Assembly: GCF_009832905.1 (NCBI RefSeq)
Contig: NZ_CP047135.1
Span: 3,388,001 to 3,452,000 of the forward strand
DNA from: Stenotrophomonas sp. 364
GTDB taxonomy: Bacteria > Pseudomonadota > Gammaproteobacteria > Xanthomonadales > Xanthomonadaceae
Direction: 5' to 3'
Length of the DNA stretch: 64,000 bases
This document shows positions 44,848 through 55,065 of this stretch, piece after piece. Made by a program: the position numbers and the translations under genes. Numbering within the stretch: position 1 is the first letter of the stretch; each line of letters begins with the position of its first letter. The notes under the pieces were generated by a model. The model saw nothing but the letters and a program-made list of their open reading frames with translations. It was not told the origin of the DNA and did no database searches.

Positions 44848-45447
44848 ATGACCGACCCGCGCTCCGCACTGCGCCAGCAGTTGCGCCAACGCCGCCGAGA
44901 CATCCCCGCCGCGCAGCGCCTGGCCGCCGCCGAACACCTGGCCGATCGCCTGCTCCAGCTCCCCTTTGCCCCTGCACACGGCTTCGTTGCCGGGTACTGG
45001 GCGATGGATGGCGAAATCGCCCTGCACCGCTGGCAGATGCAACTGCCCGACACGCTGCAGTACTGCCTGCCGATCCTCGCCGGCGACACGCTGCGCTTCG
45101 CCCCCTGGCGACCCGGCCAGCCACTGACCGCCAACCGCTACGGCATTCCCGAACCGGACATCGCGCTGGAGGCCACGCTGTCGCCGGAGCAGATGGCGCT
45201 GGTAGTGGCGCCGCTGGTCGGGTTCGATGCGCAGGGCCGGCGCCTGGGCATGGGAGGCGGCTGGTATGATCGCAGCTTCGCTTTCCGCCACCAGCGCCCC
45301 GCACCGCCGTGGCTGGTAGGGGTCGGCTTCTCGGTGCAGCAGGTCGATGACCTGCCGGTACAGCCCTGGGATGTCGCGGTGGATGCGATCTGCACCGACC
45401 TCTCCACCCTTGTCTGCGTACCGACCAACGATCGGCACCTACCGTGA
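44848..45447 (+). CDS. fthC: 5-formyltetrahydrofolate cyclo-ligase
   Basis: 199 residues. RSALRQQLRQRRRDIP is the N-terminal helix; the C-terminal LVVAPLVGFDAQGRRLGMGGGWYDR is the ATP/folate-binding signature. Converts 5-formyl-THF to 5,10-methenyl-THF. The last nine residues, VPTNDRHLP, are encoded by a GTAG-type palindrome half (ACCGACCAACGATCGGCACCTACC), so the native C-terminus has been replaced or extended by the repeat. Confidence 0.94.
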   Translation: MTDPRSALRQQLRQRRRDIPAAQRLAAAEHLADRLLQLPFAPAHGFVAGYWAMDGEIALHRWQMQLPDTLQYCLPILAGDTLRFAPWRPGQPLTANRYGIPEPDIALEATLSPEQMALVVAPLVGFDAQGRRLGMGGGWYDRSFAFRHQRPAPPWLVGVGFSVQQVDDLPVQPWDVAVDAICTDLSTLVCVPTNDRHLP

Positions 45448-45460
45448 TCAAAGACTCCGC

Positions 45461-45937
<477 letters not shown>

Positions 45938-45967
45938 TTCCCCTTTTCCCTCATAGAGTTGCCCGCC

Positions 45968-46615
45968 ATGTCCGAAGCCAAGCGCCTGGCTGCTGAAAAA
46001 GCCCTGGAATACGTCGAAGACGGCATGATCGTCGGGGTCGGCACCGGGTCCACCGTTGCCTACTTCATCGACGGCCTGGCCCGCATCAAGCACCGCATCA
46101 AGGGCACCGTGTCCAGCTCCGAGCAGAGCACCGCCCAGCTGAAGTCGCACGGCATCGAGGTGATGGAACTCAACCACACCGGCGACCTGTCGCTGTACGT
46201 GGACGGTGCCGACGAATGCGACGGCAACAAGTGCCTGATCAAGGGCGGCGGCGCCGCGCTGACCCGCGAAAAGATCATCGCCGAGGCCAGCGAGCGTTTC
46301 GTGTGCATCATCGACCCGAGCAAGCAGGTGCCAGTGCTGGGCCGCTTCCCGCTGCCGGTGGAAGTGATCCCGATGGCGCGCAGCCTGATCGCGCGCCGCA
46401 TCCTGGACATGACCGGCGGCCAGCCGGCCTGGCGCGAAGGCGTGGTCACCGACAACGGCAACGTGATCCTGGACATCCACCACCTGCAGATCACCGACCC
46501 GGTCAAGCTCGAGCGCGAGCTCAACCAGCTGCCCGGCGTGGTCAGCGTGGGTCTGTTCGCGCGGCGTCCGGCCGACGTGGTGATCGTCGGCGGCGAGCCG
46601 CCGCAGGTATTCTGA
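45968..46615 (+). CDS. rpiA: Ribose-5-phosphate isomerase A
   Basis: 215 residues: [16 protein letters not shown] (phosphate loop), [20 protein letters not shown] (catalytic Asp/Lys region) and [19 protein letters not shown]. Interconverts ribose-5-phosphate and ribulose-5-phosphate in the pentose-phosphate pathway. ATG at 45968; an ATG three codons upstream is less family-like. Confidence 0.96.
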   Translation: MSEAKRLAAEKALEYVEDGMIVGVGTGSTVAYFIDGLARIKHRIKGTVSSSEQSTAQLKSHGIEVMELNHTGDLSLYVDGADECDGNKCLIKGGGAALTREKIIAEASERFVCIIDPSKQVPVLGRFPLPVEVIPMARSLIARRILDMTGGQPAWREGVVTDNGNVILDIHHLQITDPVKLERELNQLPGVVSVGLFARRPADVVIVGGEPPQVF

Positions 46616-46667
46616 TTCCGCGGCCGGCCCACGATGGCCGGCCTTCTTCCTGCCGAGGTAGACCCCG

Positions 46668-47117
46668 ATGTCGCTGATCCGCCTGTTGCCGCTGCTGCTT
46701 CTGATGACCCTCACCGGCTGCGCCAGCAGCGGCACCCGCCACTGGGTGGAACTGAGCGGTGCCCGCTACCAGGTGGAACTGGCCCGCGATGACGCCAGCC
46801 GCGCGCGCGGGTTGATGTTCCGCGACCAGATGGATGCCGACCATGGCATGTTGTTCCTGCACGAGCGCGAGGAACTGCAGGCGTACTGGATGAAGAACAC
46901 CAAGATCGCGCTGGACATCCTGTACTTCGACGAACAGCGCCGGCTGGTCAGCCAGCAGCGCGATGTGCCGCCGTGCTCGGCCGGCGACCGTTGCCCGCCC
47001 TACCCCAGCAGCGGCCCGGCCCGTTACGTGCTGGAGCTCAACGCCGGCCAGGCCGAAAAGCTGGGCTTGAAGGACGGCACCGAGATCACCTTCGGCCCGG
47101 GCATCGCCGACCACTGA
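46668..47117 (+). CDS. DUF192-family lipoprotein
   Basis: 149 residues with a lipoprotein signal (LLLMTLTGC, lipidated C18) and one DUF192 domain: RARGLMFRDQMDADHGMLF, AYWMKNTKIALDILYFD, ELNAGQAEKLGLKDG. The domain is a small beta-barrel of unknown molecular function. A CSAGDRCPPYPS insert adds two cysteines. Starts 52 bp after rpiA. Confidence 0.9.
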   Translation: MSLIRLLPLLLLMTLTGCASSGTRHWVELSGARYQVELARDDASRARGLMFRDQMDADHGMLFLHEREELQAYWMKNTKIALDILYFDEQRRLVSQQRDVPPCSAGDRCPPYPSSGPARYVLELNAGQAEKLGLKDGTEITFGPGIADH

Positions 47118-47135
47118 CGCCGCGCCCCCGCCCGG

Positions 47136-47210
47136 GGTAGAGCCGACCGCTGGTCGGCTGCGCTGGAACGCACGGCCCAGGAGCAGCCGACCAACGGTCG
47201 GCTCTACCGG
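47136..47210. repeat. GTAG palindrome pair after the DUF192 gene
   Basis: GGTAGAGCCGACCGCTGGTCGGC opens and GCCGACCAACGGTCGGCTCTACC closes, 18 bases past the DUF192 stop. Confidence 0.9.
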
Positions 47211-47269
47211 GGCCGGGGTCGGGTGCTGAAACGCTTGAAACCGGCTGCGTTTGTCGCCAGTCTGTAGCC

Positions 47270-48115
47270 ATGCAGGGGCAGATCACATTGCCGACGTGGG
47301 ACTCACTGGCCGAGCTGGATGACGAGGCCCTGCCGCTGTTGCCCACGGCACTGCTGATCGCCCGCGACGAATACCCCGACCTGGACCCCACCGTGTACGA
47401 CGCGGTGGTGCAGGCCCATGCCGACCACCTGCGTACCGAGGTGGACACCATCGAGCACTGGCCGCTCAAGATCGCCGCCGTGAACCGCCATCTGTTCGAC
47501 GAACTGGGCTACGGCGGCGACCACGGCGAGTACTACGACCCGCGCAACAGCTACCTCAACCAGGTGTTCGAACGCCGCCTGGGCAATCCGATCTCGTTGG
47601 CCCTGGTGCAGATGGAAGTCGCGCGTCGGCTGGGCATTCCGCTGGACGGGGTGTCCTTCCCGGGGCACTTCCTGGTGCGCCTGCCGGTGGACGACGGGGT
47701 ACTGGTCATGGACCCCTACAACGGCGGCCGCCCGCTGGACGTGGAAGAACTGCGCGAACGCGCGCGCTCGCACCTGGGCGGCGAAACCCCGGACGACCAC
47801 GTGCTGGCGCAGATCCTGGATGCCGCCCCGGCGCGCGCGATTTTGATGCGCATGCTGCGCAACCTGCACGGTGTGTACGTGGAGCGCGGCGAATGGGACC
47901 GCGCCGCGCGCAGTGCCGACCGCCTGCTCAAACTGGCGCCCGAACAGGACGATGCGCTGCGTGACCGCGGCCTGGCGTACCTGAACCTGGATTACCAGGC
48001 CGGGGCGCGCCATGACCTGGCGCTGTACCTGCAACGCAACCGGCAGGCCACCGATGCGCAATGGGTGCGCGAGAAGCTGGTGGAACTGGGCGGACGGGCG
48101 CCGCGGTTGCATTGA
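47270..48115 (+). CDS. SirB1-family protein (transglutaminase-like plus TPR)
   Basis: 281 residues. The N-terminal transglutaminase-like SirB1 domain shows YDPRNSYLNQVFERRLGNPISLALV and GIPLDGVSFPGHFLVRL; the C-terminal part has TPR-like helices (LKLAPEQDDALRDRGLAYLNLD). A catalytic Cys-His-Asp triad is not complete: the usual Cys is absent from the first motif. Function unknown. Confidence 0.9.
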   Translation: MQGQITLPTWDSLAELDDEALPLLPTALLIARDEYPDLDPTVYDAVVQAHADHLRTEVDTIEHWPLKIAAVNRHLFDELGYGGDHGEYYDPRNSYLNQVFERRLGNPISLALVQMEVARRLGIPLDGVSFPGHFLVRLPVDDGVLVMDPYNGGRPLDVEELRERARSHLGGETPDDHVLAQILDAAPARAILMRMLRNLHGVYVERGEWDRAARSADRLLKLAPEQDDALRDRGLAYLNLDYQAGARHDLALYLQRNRQATDAQWVREKLVELGGRAPRLH

Positions 48116-48117
48116 CG

Positions 48118-48160
48118 ACGTGGCGTATCGACCACGGGTCGACGCCTACCCCTGCAAGCA
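48118..48160. repeat. GTAG-type palindrome variant
   Basis: GGCGTATCGACCACGGGTCGACGCCTACC: TCGACC..GGTCGA core of the GTAG class, in the convergent gap between the SirB1-family and rubredoxin genes. Confidence 0.75.
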
Positions 48161-48190
48161 ATCGACCGTCGCTCGAGACCGGGCCTCCGG

Positions 48191-48382
48191 TCAATCGACC
48201 TCGACCATCTCGAAATCGTCCTTGGTCACGCCGCAGTCCGGGCAGGTCCAGGTGTCGGGAATGTCTTCCCAGCGAGTGCCCGGCGCGATGCCTTCTTCCG
48301 GCAGGCCGTCTTCTTCCCTGTACAGGAACCCGCAGACAACGCACATCCAGGTGCGGAAAGTGGTGGCGGTGGCATCGGTCAT
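48191..48382 (-). CDS. Rubredoxin
   Basis: 63 residues with two CxxC knuckles, C14-VV-C17 and C47-PD-C50, that bind one iron; spacing and the WEDIPDTWTCPDCG block are classical. Acts as a small one-electron carrier. ATG at 48382. Confidence 0.95.
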   Translation of the reverse strand: MTDATATTFRTWMCVVCGFLYREEDGLPEEGIAPGTRWEDIPDTWTCPDCGVTKDDFEMVEVD

Positions 48383-48453
48383 TGGATAATCACGGCTGGA
48401 CAAAACGGGCGACCGCCATTGTCCCACTCCCGTCGTGCTACCGGTAGCCACCG

Positions 48454-49089
48454 ATGAATTCTGCTTCAGCCTCCTCCGTGCGCCCCCGTGGCGTCTACCT
48501 GATCACCCCCGACGAGGCCGACACCGCCCGCCTGCTGGCGCGTACCGCGCCGCTGCTGGCCGCCGGCGCCACCTGGCTGCAGTACCGCAACAAGACCGCC
48601 GATGCCGCCCTGCACCTGCAGCAGGCCACCGCGCTGCAGGCGCTGTGCGCCCAGCACGGGGTGCCGTTGATCATCAATGACGACCCGGCGCTGGCCCATG
48701 CGGTAGGCGCTGCGGGCGTGCACCTGGGCGGCACCGACGGCGACATCGGCGCCGCGCGTGCCCTGCTGGGGCCCGACGCCATCATCGGCGCGTCCTGCTA
48801 CGACCAGTTGGCCAATGCCGAACGTGCCGTGGCCGAGGGCGCCAGCTACGTGGCGTTCGGCGCGTTCTTCCCCACCACCACCAAGGTCACCTCCAGCCGT
48901 GCCACGCCGGACCTGCTGCGGCAAAGCGCCGCACTGGGCGTGCCGCGGGTGGCGATCGGCGGGCTCAGCCCGGACAATGTGGGTCCCATCATCGCGGCCG
49001 GCGCCGACCTGGTGGCCGTGGTCAGCGGCATTTTCGCCGCCCCCGACCCGGTTGCCACCCAGCGCGCCTTCCTCGCCCAGTTTCCGTAA
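48454..49089 (+). CDS. thiE: Thiamine-phosphate synthase
   Basis: 211 residues: [32 protein letters not shown] (phosphate and Mg site), GASCYDQL and [12 protein letters not shown]. Joins the pyrimidine and thiazole moieties of thiamine. No TPP riboswitch is visible in the 70-bp gap from the divergent rubredoxin gene. hemL follows after 15 bp. Confidence 0.96.
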   Translation: MNSASASSVRPRGVYLITPDEADTARLLARTAPLLAAGATWLQYRNKTADAALHLQQATALQALCAQHGVPLIINDDPALAHAVGAAGVHLGGTDGDIGAARALLGPDAIIGASCYDQLANAERAVAEGASYVAFGAFFPTTTKVTSSRATPDLLRQSAALGVPRVAIGGLSPDNVGPIIAAGADLVAVVSGIFAAPDPVATQRAFLAQFP

Positions 49090-49104
49090 GACCCAGGACA
49101 CCCC

Positions 49105-50394
49105 ATGAACCACGACCAGTCCCACGCCCTGTTCACCCGCGCCCAGACGCTGCTGCCGGGCGGCGTCAACTCGCCGGTGCGCGCGTTCAAGTCGGTCGGC
49201 GGCGAGCCGTTCTTCGTGCAGCGCGCCGATGGCCCGTACCTGTACGACGTGGATGGCAACCGCTACATCGACTACGTGGGGTCGTGGGGCCCGATGATCG
49301 TCGGCCACAACCACCCGGCCGTGCGCCAGGCGGTCAAGCATGCGATCAACAACGGCCTTTCGTTCGGCGCGCCGTGCGAGGCCGAAGTGGTGATGGCCGA
49401 AACCCTCACCCGGCTGATCCCGTCGTGCCAGATGGTGCGCATGGTCAACTCCGGCACCGAAGCCACGCTGTCGGCGATCCGGCTGGCGCGCGGGGCCACC
49501 GGGCGCAGCCGCATCGTCAAGTTCGAAGGCTGCTACCACGGTCACGGCGACTCGTTCCTGGTCAAGGCCGGCAGCGGCATGCTGACCCTGGGCGTACCCA
49601 CCTCGCCGGGCGTACCTGCCGGCCTGAGCGAACTCACCCTGACCCTGCCCTACAACGATTTCGACGCGGCCACCGCGCTGTTCGCCGAACAGGGCGAGCA
49701 CATCGCCGGGCTGATTATCGAGCCGGTGGTGGGCAACGCCAACTGCATCCCGCCGCGCGACGGCTACCTGCAGCATCTGCGCGCCCTGTGCACCCAGTAC
49801 GGCGCGCTGTTGATCTTCGATGAGGTGATGACCGGGTTCCGCGTCGCCCTCGGCGGTGCGCAGGCCCTTTACGGCATCACCCCGGACCTGACCACCTTCG
49901 GCAAGATCATCGGCGGCGGCATGCCGGTGGGTGCCTACGGCGGCCGGGCCGACCTGATGGCGCAGATCGCCCCGTCCGGCCCGATCTACCAGGCCGGCAC
50001 GCTCAGCGGCAACCCGGTGGCGATGGCCGCCGGCCTTGCGATGCTGGAACTGGTGCAGGAACCGGGCTTCCATGACCGCCTGGGCGCGGCCAGCGCGCGT
50101 CTGTGTGCCGGGCTGGAAGCGGCCGCGGCCGAGGCCGGCGTGGCCGTGACCACCACCCAGGTGGGCGGCATGTTCGGGCTGTTCTTCACCGACCAGAAGG
50201 TGGACACCTACGCCCAGGCCACCGCCTGCGACATCACCGCGTTCAACACCTTCTTCCACGCGATGCTGGAACGCGGCGTGTTCCTGGCCCCGTCGGCGTA
50301 CGAAGCCGGCTTCATGTCCAGCGCGCACGACGACAGCGTGATCGACGCGACCATCGACGCCGCCCGCGAGGCGTTCAAGGTGGTCAAGGGCTGA
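49105..50394 (+). CDS. hemL: Glutamate-1-semialdehyde 2,1-aminomutase
   Basis: 429 residues, PLP-dependent. [24 protein letters not shown] is the family start; [16 protein letters not shown] and [18 protein letters not shown] (catalytic Lys) follow. Makes 5-aminolevulinate from glutamate-1-semialdehyde for heme. Probably cotranscribed with thiE. Confidence 0.97.
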   Translation: MNHDQSHALFTRAQTLLPGGVNSPVRAFKSVGGEPFFVQRADGPYLYDVDGNRYIDYVGSWGPMIVGHNHPAVRQAVKHAINNGLSFGAPCEAEVVMAETLTRLIPSCQMVRMVNSGTEATLSAIRLARGATGRSRIVKFEGCYHGHGDSFLVKAGSGMLTLGVPTSPGVPAGLSELTLTLPYNDFDAATALFAEQGEHIAGLIIEPVVGNANCIPPRDGYLQHLRALCTQYGALLIFDEVMTGFRVALGGAQALYGITPDLTTFGKIIGGGMPVGAYGGRADLMAQIAPSGPIYQAGTLSGNPVAMAAGLAMLELVQEPGFHDRLGAASARLCAGLEAAAAEAGVAVTTTQVGGMFGLFFTDQKVDTYAQATACDITAFNTFFHAMLERGVFLAPSAYEAGFMSSAHDDSVIDATIDAAREAFKVVKG

Positions 50395-50399
50395 TCGAA

Positions 50400-50462
50400 C
50401 GCGGTAGGTGACGACCGTTGGTCGTCACGTCGTCTACCGACCAACGGTCGGTAGCTACCGGC
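50400..50462. repeat. GTAG palindromes after hemL
   Basis: GGTAGGTGACGACCGTTGGTCGTCAC followed by CTACCGACCAACGGTCGGTAGC: two adjacent variant palindromes with different arms in the hemL-azurin convergent gap. Confidence 0.85.
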
Positions 50463-50474
50463 CGTTTTCGGCGC

Positions 50475-50933
50475 TCAGCCGAACAGAAAACGGCCCTTCA
50501 TCATCGCGAAGTGCCCCGGGAACGAGCAGAAGAACGTGTAGTCGCCGCCCTTGGCCAGCTTCGCGGTCGAGAAGGTCACGCTGGTGGTCTGCCCACCGCC
50601 GATCACCGCGGTATGCGCCAGCACGCGGGCATCGCCCTTGGGCAGGTAGCTGTCGGCCAGGCTCGTGCGCATGCCGGCCATCGCCACCGGCTGATAATCG
50701 GGGGTCCGCGTGAGCACCCAGTTGTGGCCCATCGCGGTGGCGGCCAGCTTGCCCGTGTGGCGCAGGGTCAGCTTCACCTGGCTGCAGTCTGCGCCGACCT
50801 TGATCTCCTTCTGGCTGAAGCTCATCTGGTCGGTGCTGTCGATGCTGACCGCGCACACGCGGGCATGGGCAGCCGGGGCCAGCATCAGGCCGGCGAGCAA
50901 CACGGGAACAAGCAGTTTCACGGCGATCTCCAT
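50475..50933 (-). CDS. Azurin-like periplasmic blue copper protein
   Basis: 152 residues with a signal peptide ending AAHA. Copper ligands H70 (GHNW), C136, H141 and M145 (C-x4-H-x3-M) are all present, and the C27/C50 pair fits the azurin disulphide. A soluble electron carrier in the periplasm. ATG at 50933 with GAGAT upstream. Confidence 0.94.
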   Translation of the reverse strand: MEIAVKLLVPVLLAGLMLAPAAHARVCAVSIDSTDQMSFSQKEIKVGADCSQVKLTLRHTGKLAATAMGHNWVLTRTPDYQPVAMAGMRTSLADSYLPKGDARVLAHTAVIGGGQTTSVTFSTAKLAKGGDYTFFCSFPGHFAMMKGRFLFG

Positions 50934-51046
50934 CGAACAGTCCACGCGATTCTAGAGTCCGTGCCCGCGCCCGGCCTGCGACGCGATGTCGCAGCGCGCG
51001 CCTCGATTGGGGTACGGTCAGCAGTGGACCTGGACGAGAGTGCGCG

Positions 51047-51658
51047 ATGACCGTTGCGGTGGAATGCCTGCTGCTGGATTTCGATGGTGTGCTGGTGCGT
51101 CATGCGCGGCACCTGCGCGTGCGCCACCTGGCGGCCAGCACCGGCTGCAGCGTCGCGCAGGTGCAGGCGGCCTTGTTCGACAGCGGCCTGGAGCAGCAGC
51201 ACGACGCCGGCCTGGACAGCGCGCTGTACCTGCAGCAGGTGAGCGCTGCGTTGGGCAGCACGCTGAGCATCGCGCAGTGGCAGGCCGCGCGCATCGCCGC
51301 CTCCCTGCCGCAGGCCGGGGTGATCGAACGCATCGAACAGGTCGCCCGCCGCCTGCCGATTGCGATCCTGACCAACAACGGCGCGCTGATGGCCGACACC
51401 ATCCCGCGCATCCTGCCTACCCTGGCCACGGCGTTGCACGGACGCATCCTGTGCAGCGGCGCGCTGGGCGCACGCAAACCGGCCCCGGCCGTCTTCGTGC
51501 AGGCGGTGGAGCTGTTGGGCGCACGCGCAGGGCGCACGCTGTTCATCGATGACCTCTTCACCAACGTGCGCGGTGCACGGCAGGCGGGATTGCAGGCGGA
51601 AACGGCGACCGACAGCCGCAGCATCGGCAAGGTGTTGAAGCGGTACGGCCTGGCGTAG
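51047..51658 (+). CDS. HAD-superfamily hydrolase
   Basis: 203 residues. Nucleophile motif LLDFDGVLV (D11, D13), ILTNNGAL (motif 2), GARKPAPAVF (motif 3 Lys) and LFIDDLFTNV (motif 4) are complete; a small helical cap lies at about 20-80. Substrate unknown, probably a small phosphate ester. The TAG stop at 51656-51658 belongs to a GTAG palindrome. Confidence 0.92.
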   Translation: MTVAVECLLLDFDGVLVRHARHLRVRHLAASTGCSVAQVQAALFDSGLEQQHDAGLDSALYLQQVSAALGSTLSIAQWQAARIAASLPQAGVIERIEQVARRLPIAILTNNGALMADTIPRILPTLATALHGRILCSGALGARKPAPAVFVQAVELLGARAGRTLFIDDLFTNVRGARQAGLQAETATDSRSIGKVLKRYGLA

Positions 51659-51724
51659 CGCCGACCGTTGGTCGGCTGCATTCGCCCCAGAGCACCAGCA
51701 GCCGACCAACGGTCGGCTCTACCG
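51655..51724. repeat. GTAG palindrome pair whose ends are the stop codons of two convergent genes
   Basis: GTAGCGCCGACCGTTGGTCGGC opens at 51655 and GCCGACCAACGGTCGGCTCTACC closes. The opening TAG is the stop codon of the HAD gene and the closing CTA (51719-51721) is the stop codon of argD on the minus strand. Confidence 0.9.
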
Positions 51725-52948
51725 GGAGGCGATGAACGATTGCACCGCCGCGCGCAGGCGCTTGAGGCCCTCGGCCACTTCCTCGTCGGTGATGTTCAGC
51801 GACGGCACGAAGCGCAGCACGTCCGGGCCGGCCTGCAGGGTCAGCAGGCCGTGATCGGCGGCGTGGTCCAGGATGGCACCGGCCTGGCCGGCGAAATCCT
51901 TGTCCAGCACCGCGCCCAGCATCAGGCCGCGGCCGCGCACCTGGCTGAACACCTTGAACTCGTCGTTGATCCGGCCCAGGCCATCGCGCAGCGCCTGCGA
52001 CTGGCGGCCCACGTTGTGCCCGATCTCCGGCGAGGACAGCTTGCGCAGCGCCACGCGCGCCACTGCTGCCGCCAGCGGATTGCCGCCGAAGGTGGTGCCG
52101 TGCGCGCCGAACTGCATCACCTCGGCCACCTTCGGCCCGGCCAGCATCGCGCCGATCGGAAAACCGCCGCCCAGGGCCTTGGCCAGAGTCACGATGTCCG
52201 GTTTGATGCCTTCCTGCCAATGCGCGAACAGGGTGCCGGTGCGGCCCATGCCCACCTGGATCTCATCGAGCACCAGCAGGGCGTCGTGCTGGTCGCACAG
52301 CTCGCGGATGCGCTGCAGGAAGCCCGGCTTGGCCGGCATCACCCCGCCCTCGCCCTGGATCGGCTCGAGCATCACCGCGGCCACGTCGCCGGCGGCCATC
52401 GCGGTTTCCAGCTGCACCTCGTCGTTGAAATCGACGTAGCGGAAGCCGCCGGGCAGCGGCTCGTAGCCTTCCTGGTACTTCGGCTGGGCGGTGGCGGTGA
52501 CCGCGGCCAGGGTGCGGCCGTGGAAGCTGCCGCGGAAGGTCACGATCACCCGCTGGTGGGCCGGGCGGCCCTTCGAGGAGGCCCACTTGCGCACCAGCTT
52601 GATCGCCACTTCATTGGCTTCGGCGCCGGAATTGCACAGGAACACACGCTCGGCGAAGCGCGAGCCGGTGACCAGCTCCTCGGCCAGGCGCAGCGGCGGT
52701 TCGCTGTAGAACACGTTGCTGGTGTGCCACAGCTTGCCGGCCTGCTCGATCAGCGCGGCGGTCAGGTCCGGGTCGTTGTGGCCCAGCCCGCACACGGCGA
52801 TGCCGGCGGCCAGGTCGATGAATTCACGCCCCTGGGTGTCCCACACGCGCGCACCCTGGCCGCGCTCAAGCACCACCTGGCGCGGTTTGTACACCGGCAG
52901 GTAGTAATGCGACAGGGACAACAGCGGATCGGTGGCAGCGGCGGTCAT
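51719..52948 (-). CDS. argD: Acetylornithine aminotransferase
   Basis: 409 residues, class III PLP aminotransferase: LWHTSNVFYSEPPLRLAE, CNSGAEANEVAIKLVR, LLVLDEIQVGMGRTG and TLAKALGGGFPIGAM (catalytic Lys). The sequence is of the ArgD/AstC type; acetylornithine is the likeliest substrate, with succinylornithine possible. The C-terminus reads IASR then TAG, the TAG lying in a GTAG palindrome, as in pepP. Confidence 0.9.
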   Translation of the reverse strand: MTAAATDPLLSLSHYYLPVYKPRQVVLERGQGARVWDTQGREFIDLAAGIAVCGLGHNDPDLTAALIEQAGKLWHTSNVFYSEPPLRLAEELVTGSRFAERVFLCNSGAEANEVAIKLVRKWASSKGRPAHQRVIVTFRGSFHGRTLAAVTATAQPKYQEGYEPLPGGFRYVDFNDEVQLETAMAAGDVAAVMLEPIQGEGGVMPAKPGFLQRIRELCDQHDALLVLDEIQVGMGRTGTLFAHWQEGIKPDIVTLAKALGGGFPIGAMLAGPKVAEVMQFGAHGTTFGGNPLAAAVARVALRKLSSPEIGHNVGRQSQALRDGLGRINDEFKVFSQVRGRGLMLGAVLDKDFAGQAGAILDHAADHGLLTLQAGPDVLRFVPSLNITDEEVAEGLKRLRAAVQSFIASR

Positions 52949-53004
52949 GGCGGTCAGGGGGTGCGGGAAAGTCCCATTCTCGCGCTTCCGGCCGGTGGGG
53001 CACA

Positions 53005-53886
53005 ATGCAGCGCATGCGACCGCTCACCGCCCCCCAGCTCAACCCCGCCACCGAGACCGGCTGGCGCCGGACCTGGTTCGAGATCATCTACCGCCACGAC
53101 ACCCGCCCGTCGCGCAATTTCGACCTGCTGCTGGTGTACGCCATCATCGCCAGCGTGCTGGTGGTGATGTTCGACAGCGTGCAGCGCTTCCACATCGCCC
53201 ATGCCGACTGGCTGTACGTGCTGGAATGGGGCTTCACGGTCCTGTTCACCGCCGAGTACCTGCTGCGGCTGGTGGTGGTCAAACGGCCCCTGCGCTACGC
53301 GTTCAGCATCTGGGGCATCATCGACCTGGCCTCGATCCTGCCCACCTACCTGTCCCTGTTCATCCCCGGCGCCCAAAGCCTGCTGGTGGTGCGCGCCCTG
53401 CGCATCCTGCGGGTGTTCCGCATCCTCAAGCTGACCCGCTACATCGAAGAAAGCGGCGTGCTGATGGAATCGCTGTGGCGCAGCCGGCGCAAGGTGCTGC
53501 TGTTCCTGTTCACGGTGGTCACCATCACGATCATTGCCGGCACCCTGATGTACGTGATCGAGGGGCCGAACCACGGGTTCACCAGCATCCCCAGCAGCAT
53601 GTACTGGGCGGTGGTGACCATGGCCACGGTGGGCTTCGGCGACATCGTGCCGCAGACCGTGCTGGGCCGCTTCGTCACCTCGGTGCTCATCCTGATCGGC
53701 TACAGCATCATCGCCGTGCCCACCGGCATCTACACCGCCGAACTGGCCAGCACCATGCGCGAGGCCGACCTGGCCGCGCGGCGCGATGCCCGTGGCTGCC
53801 CGCACTGCGGGCTGGAAGGCCACGAACCGGACGCCCGGCATTGCCGCCGGTGCGGCGACACGCTGCCCGACGCCTTCAATCAGTAA
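53005..53886 (+). CDS. Voltage-gated-type potassium channel with C-terminal zinc ribbon
   Basis: 293 residues with six membrane segments. Segment 4 carries regularly spaced arginines (RALRILRVFRILK), and the pore holds the K+ selectivity filter TVGFGD. After the last helix comes a short cytoplasmic tail with a zinc ribbon, CPHC...CRRC. That tail is unusual for a Kv-type channel and could sense metal or redox state. Divergent from argD with 56 bp between. An ATG three codons downstream is an alternative start. Confidence 0.92.
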   Translation: MQRMRPLTAPQLNPATETGWRRTWFEIIYRHDTRPSRNFDLLLVYAIIASVLVVMFDSVQRFHIAHADWLYVLEWGFTVLFTAEYLLRLVVVKRPLRYAFSIWGIIDLASILPTYLSLFIPGAQSLLVVRALRILRVFRILKLTRYIEESGVLMESLWRSRRKVLLFLFTVVTITIIAGTLMYVIEGPNHGFTSIPSSMYWAVVTMATVGFGDIVPQTVLGRFVTSVLILIGYSIIAVPTGIYTAELASTMREADLAARRDARGCPHCGLEGHEPDARHCRRCGDTLPDAFNQ

Positions 53887-53937
53887 CGGCGTTCCATCCC
53901 GGCGCGCCGAACGCACCGGGGTGGAACGCCACGCCGT

Positions 53938-54924
53938 TTACTGGCGGTTGCTCTGGAACACCAGGCTGTTGTACTCGTTCAACAGGCGCCCCGCCGAGCC
54001 CTGCGGGGCATGCGACGGCGAATCGAGCATGCGCTGTTCAAAGTCGGTGTACGGGGTCTTCTCCGCCACGCGCTTGATGCGCTCCTTGCCTTCGCGGCGG
54101 AAGTTCTCCGCGGCGGTCTCGAAGCTGTTCCAGTCCATCTTGCCCGGCTCCTGGTCGGCCACCTTGGCGTGCGCTTCGTCGGCGATGGTATTGAAGGCAT
54201 CCAGTCGGGCACGCCCCTGCACCACGTCGAAGTCATCCTCGGCCATCAGGTCCATCAGCGACTTGGCCTCCATCATGATGGCCAGGCGGTAATACGTGCG
54301 GGTGCGGCCTTCCTGCTTCTCCAGCGCCTGCAGCTGCGCCTGCTGGGCACGGTCGTTCTCGGCCTCCAGCGCGGTGCTGAACACGCCGCTGGCCTGCACG
54401 AAGGCAGCCAACGCCTCCATCAGCGGCGCATGCATCGCCTTGCCGCGCGCGTAGCCGTCGTCTTCAAAGTCTTCGCGCTTGTAGTAGTCGTACGCCGCGT
54501 GGGTGAGCGGCTGCAGGGTGTGCAGGCTGTCCAGGTAGGCCTTGGCCGCCTTGTCCAGCTCCGGCAGCGCCGGCGCGGCGGCGATCGCCGTGGGAATGGC
54601 CGCATCGCAGGTCTTGAGGTCGTCGGCGTCCAGGTCCGGCGGACCGATCGGGCGCTCTTCGCGACCGGTCGGGCCGGCCTTGGGGTCCTTCATCCAGCTG
54701 GTGTAGTAGCCAATGCCCTGGTGGATGCCCGAATCGATATCGTTGTAGCAGTCGATGTAGCTGTTGAGCTTGCCGGTCAACGCCTGCTCGGCCTCTTCGA
54801 CGTGGGCGTCGGCCTTGCTGGCGGGCGCGGCGTCCTTGGCAGGCTCGGCGGACTTGTTGCCGCAGGCGGTCAGCGCCAGGGTGATCGACACGGCCAGTAC
54901 TGCCGTGGAAAGAACGTGTTTCAT
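53938..54924 (-). CDS. DUF3829 (YiiG-like) lipoprotein, copy 1
   Basis: 328 residues with a lipobox (LALTAC, C21) and a long helical domain: LNSYIDCYNDIDSGIHQGIGYYTSWM, AYDYYKREDFEDDGYARGKAMHAPLMEAL and KERIKRVAEKTPYT. It is the YiiG/DUF3829 family of unknown function. A related gene lies 141 bp upstream, read in the same direction. Confidence 0.88.
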   Translation of the reverse strand: MKHVLSTAVLAVSITLALTACGNKSAEPAKDAAPASKADAHVEEAEQALTGKLNSYIDCYNDIDSGIHQGIGYYTSWMKDPKAGPTGREERPIGPPDLDADDLKTCDAAIPTAIAAAPALPELDKAAKAYLDSLHTLQPLTHAAYDYYKREDFEDDGYARGKAMHAPLMEALAAFVQASGVFSTALEAENDRAQQAQLQALEKQEGRTRTYYRLAIMMEAKSLMDLMAEDDFDVVQGRARLDAFNTIADEAHAKVADQEPGKMDWNSFETAAENFRREGKERIKRVAEKTPYTDFEQRMLDSPSHAPQGSAGRLLNEYNSLVFQSNRQ

Positions 54925-55065
54925 TGAACGTCTCCGTGTTGTAAACGATTCCAGCACCGCAGTTTACCAACGCGGACCGCGCAGGTCTGCGGTCTGCGTT
55001 GGGGGCTGCGTGCAACGCCGTCGCATGGGCGTGCTCGTGTCAGCGGCACCCTGCCGATACGGCCT

